This document shows, piece by piece, positions 5,887 to 6,825 of a DNA stretch of 6,825 nucleotides (positions are counted from its first letter, which is position 1; every line of letters begins with the position of its first letter). This DNA comes from JACRCE01 sp038043305. Its GTDB lineage: Bacteria > Desulfobacterota > GWC2-55-46. The DNA lies in assembly GCA_038043305.1 (NCBI GenBank), contig JBBTCG010000236.1, positions 1 to 6,825 of the forward strand. The letters are read 5' to 3'. A model generated the notes under the pieces. The model saw nothing but the letters and a program-made list of their open reading frames with translations, ran no database searches and had not been told where the DNA came from. Made by a program: the position numbers and the translations under genes.

Positions 5887-5914
5887 CCTACCTTTCTTGA
5901 AAGAAAGGTAGGTC
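5885..5914. repeat. Perfect 14-bp hairpin
   Basis: GACCTACCTTTCTT (5885-5898) and AAGAAAGGTAGGTC (5901-5914) are exact complements separated by GA. Neither strand has a T-tract after the stem, so it is unlikely to be an intrinsic terminator. It may be part of a repeat element or of a structured RNA. Confidence 0.6.
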
Positions 5915-5936
5915 CCCCGATTAAAACATTCGGGGG
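5914..5936. repeat. 7-bp GC-rich hairpin CCCCCGA/TCGGGGG
   Basis: CCCCCGA (5914-5920) pairs with TCGGGGG (5930-5936) around a 9-base AT-rich loop. It directly continues the preceding hairpin, sharing base 5914. No T-tract follows on either strand. Confidence 0.5.
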
Positions 5937-6079
5937 CAGGCTCCGAACTTTAATTGGGAATAAACAGCAGGGCTGACGAGAACTCATATTGCCCATCATC
6001 TTTCTTGAAATATCGAATGCCCTTACATCCTTTATAAAAAGGTTCTCTCAAACTCTCTCTAAAAAAATAAGTGGTTTAG

Positions 6080-6825
6080 TCACCTGTCATCTACCGCAAT
6101 CCAGATGGGAGCTCCCCAAAGCTCCAACTCTTTTACCACCTCATTGGCGGCTGTATCCACAATCACAAGGGCGCCCTCCCTCCACTCGCCCCTTACGACA
6201 TATAGATATTTGCCGTCGCCGGACAGCGCTATCCGCATGGATTCTTCGCCTACCTTGATTTCCTTTACAACCTTACGGGTCCCGCTGTCTATGACAGAGA
6301 CCGTATCGCCAAATCTGTTATTGACATATACAATATCCCCTGCTGGGGAGACAGCCACCGCTATCGGGGCATGACCCACAGGGATATGGTCTACAATCCT
6401 ATTATTCCTCATATCAATTACCGAGACCCTCGAATGGTCATTTGCAAAATAGGCGAACCTGTTGTCCGGGGCCGCAACAATGCCGAATGGATGTTCGCCA
6501 ACGGACTTGAGCGTGGATAGCGCCAGGTGGGTCGAGGCATCAATGTAGGTTATGCTCCCTGCAAGATAGTTGGTGACATAGGCGAACCTGCCGTCCGGGG
6601 TGAATGCGGCCATTGCCGGCTTCTCCTCCACCTTAATCGTCCTGATAACGGCGTTGGTCTTCATATCTATAACATAAATGTCATCCGAATAGGTATTGGT
6701 CACATAGGCAATATCCTCCTTTGGGGAGAGCGTAACGGCATAGGGACCCAGACCCACGGGTATCTCCTTTACAACCTTATCCGTAAGTGTGTCTATGACC
6801 GACACACGCCCCAACCCCCGGTTGC
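6080..6825 (-). CDS. YVTN-family beta-propeller repeat protein, 5' end beyond window
   Basis: The frame is open from the right edge to a TGA at 6080, giving 247 visible residues. A TTG at 6814 is possible, but the residues before it (Asn-Arg-Gly) continue the repeat, so the true start lies outside. About six repeats of roughly 42 residues are seen, each with a (V/I)xVID strand, a PVGxxPxxVxxSPxG turn and an AYVTN or related strand (IAYVTNTYSDD, FAYVTNYLAGS, FAYFANDHS, IVYVNNRFGD, YLYVVRGEW). These form blades of a propeller. Such proteins are often secreted or periplasmic and bind proteins or metals; some accompany cytochromes or surface layers. No signal peptide can be checked because the N-terminus is missing. 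The last visible blade ends IWIAVDDR, perhaps closing the ring with an N-terminal strand. Exact function is unknown. Confidence 0.9.
   Translation of the reverse strand, partial: NRGLGRVSVIDTLTDKVVKEIPVGLGPYAVTLSPKEDIAYVTNTYSDDIYVIDMKTNAVIRTIKVEEKPAMAAFTPDGRFAYVTNYLAGSITYIDASTHLALSTLKSVGEHPFGIVAAPDNRFAYFANDHSRVSVIDMRNNRIVDHIPVGHAPIAVAVSPAGDIVYVNNRFGDTVSVIDSGTRKVVKEIKVGEESMRIALSGDGKYLYVVRGEWREGALVIVDTAANEVVKELELWGAPIWIAVDDR

Larger units (their letters stand above)
5691..6079. other. Gene-free, repeat-rich intergenic region
   Basis: No convincing coding frame, RNA gene or strong promoter is seen. Short open frames here translate repeat sequence and lack ribosome-binding sites. The stretch holds the REP-like pair (5794-5865), the second copy of the 19-bp palindromic repeat (5868-5886) and two perfect hairpins (5885-5914, 5914-5936). 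Positions 5937-6079 hold nothing recognisable beyond a run of A (T on the minus strand) at 6061-6067 shortly after the beta-propeller stop. Confidence 0.6.

Noticed and set aside
5761..5976. 71-residue plus-strand open frame
   Set aside because: It is a translation of the REP-like elements and hairpins, without a Shine-Dalgarno or any recognisable protein character.
6061..6082. Possible intrinsic terminator right after the beta-propeller stop, using the T-run at 6061-6067 on the minus strand
   Set aside because: The bases before the T-run form only a 3-bp stem, too weak for a terminator.

Overview
The window reads as a chromosomal segment of a Gram-negative-type environmental bacterium with moderate GC. 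Mixed codon use (GC-rich codons alongside many ATA and AGG) and the gene set (deoxynucleoside kinase next to panB, a stand-alone cyclic-nucleotide-binding protein, multi-sensor HD-GYP proteins, a YVTN beta-propeller) recall Deltaproteobacteria/Desulfobacterota or Nitrospirota. This placement is inference from gene content only.

Layout. Positions 1-761 (minus) hold panB, cut at its 3' end by the left edge. Upstream of it on the same strand is a P-loop deoxynucleoside kinase (837-1487), separated by a short spacer with a 9-bp hairpin. At 1552-1632 two strong sigma70-type promoters lie back to back: one fires left into kinase-panB, the other right into a 166-residue protein that is a single cyclic-nucleotide-binding domain without a DNA-binding domain (1707-2207). 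That gene runs tail to tail into, and overlaps by 47 bp, an HD-GYP phosphodiesterase with PAS and two GAF domains (2161-4314, minus). The HD-GYP gene overlaps by an ATGA junction the gene before it, a receiver-PAS-coiled-coil protein (4311-5414, minus). The pair forms a two-gene signalling operon behind a consensus promoter (TTGACA, 16 bp, TATAAT) at 5569-5596.

Positions 5415-6079 carry no convincing gene. They hold the operon leader and promoter, a 20-bp palindrome over the -35 box with a second copy about 290 bp away, an intrinsic terminator facing left, a REP-like pair of inverted elements, and several perfect hairpins. From 6080 to the right edge (minus) is the C-terminal part of a YVTN-type beta-propeller protein whose 5' end lies outside the window.

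Working together: the receiver-PAS protein probably takes a phosphoryl signal from a kinase encoded elsewhere and acts with the HD-GYP enzyme to lower cyclic-di-GMP. The cyclic-nucleotide-binding protein may add a second nucleotide signal, but only its position supports that link. PanB and the nucleoside kinase are housekeeping enzymes of pantothenate synthesis and nucleotide salvage. I found no mobile-element gene, RNA gene or CRISPR array. The most interesting parts are the output-less receiver protein with an altered switch residue and the palindrome- and repeat-rich region upstream of its operon.
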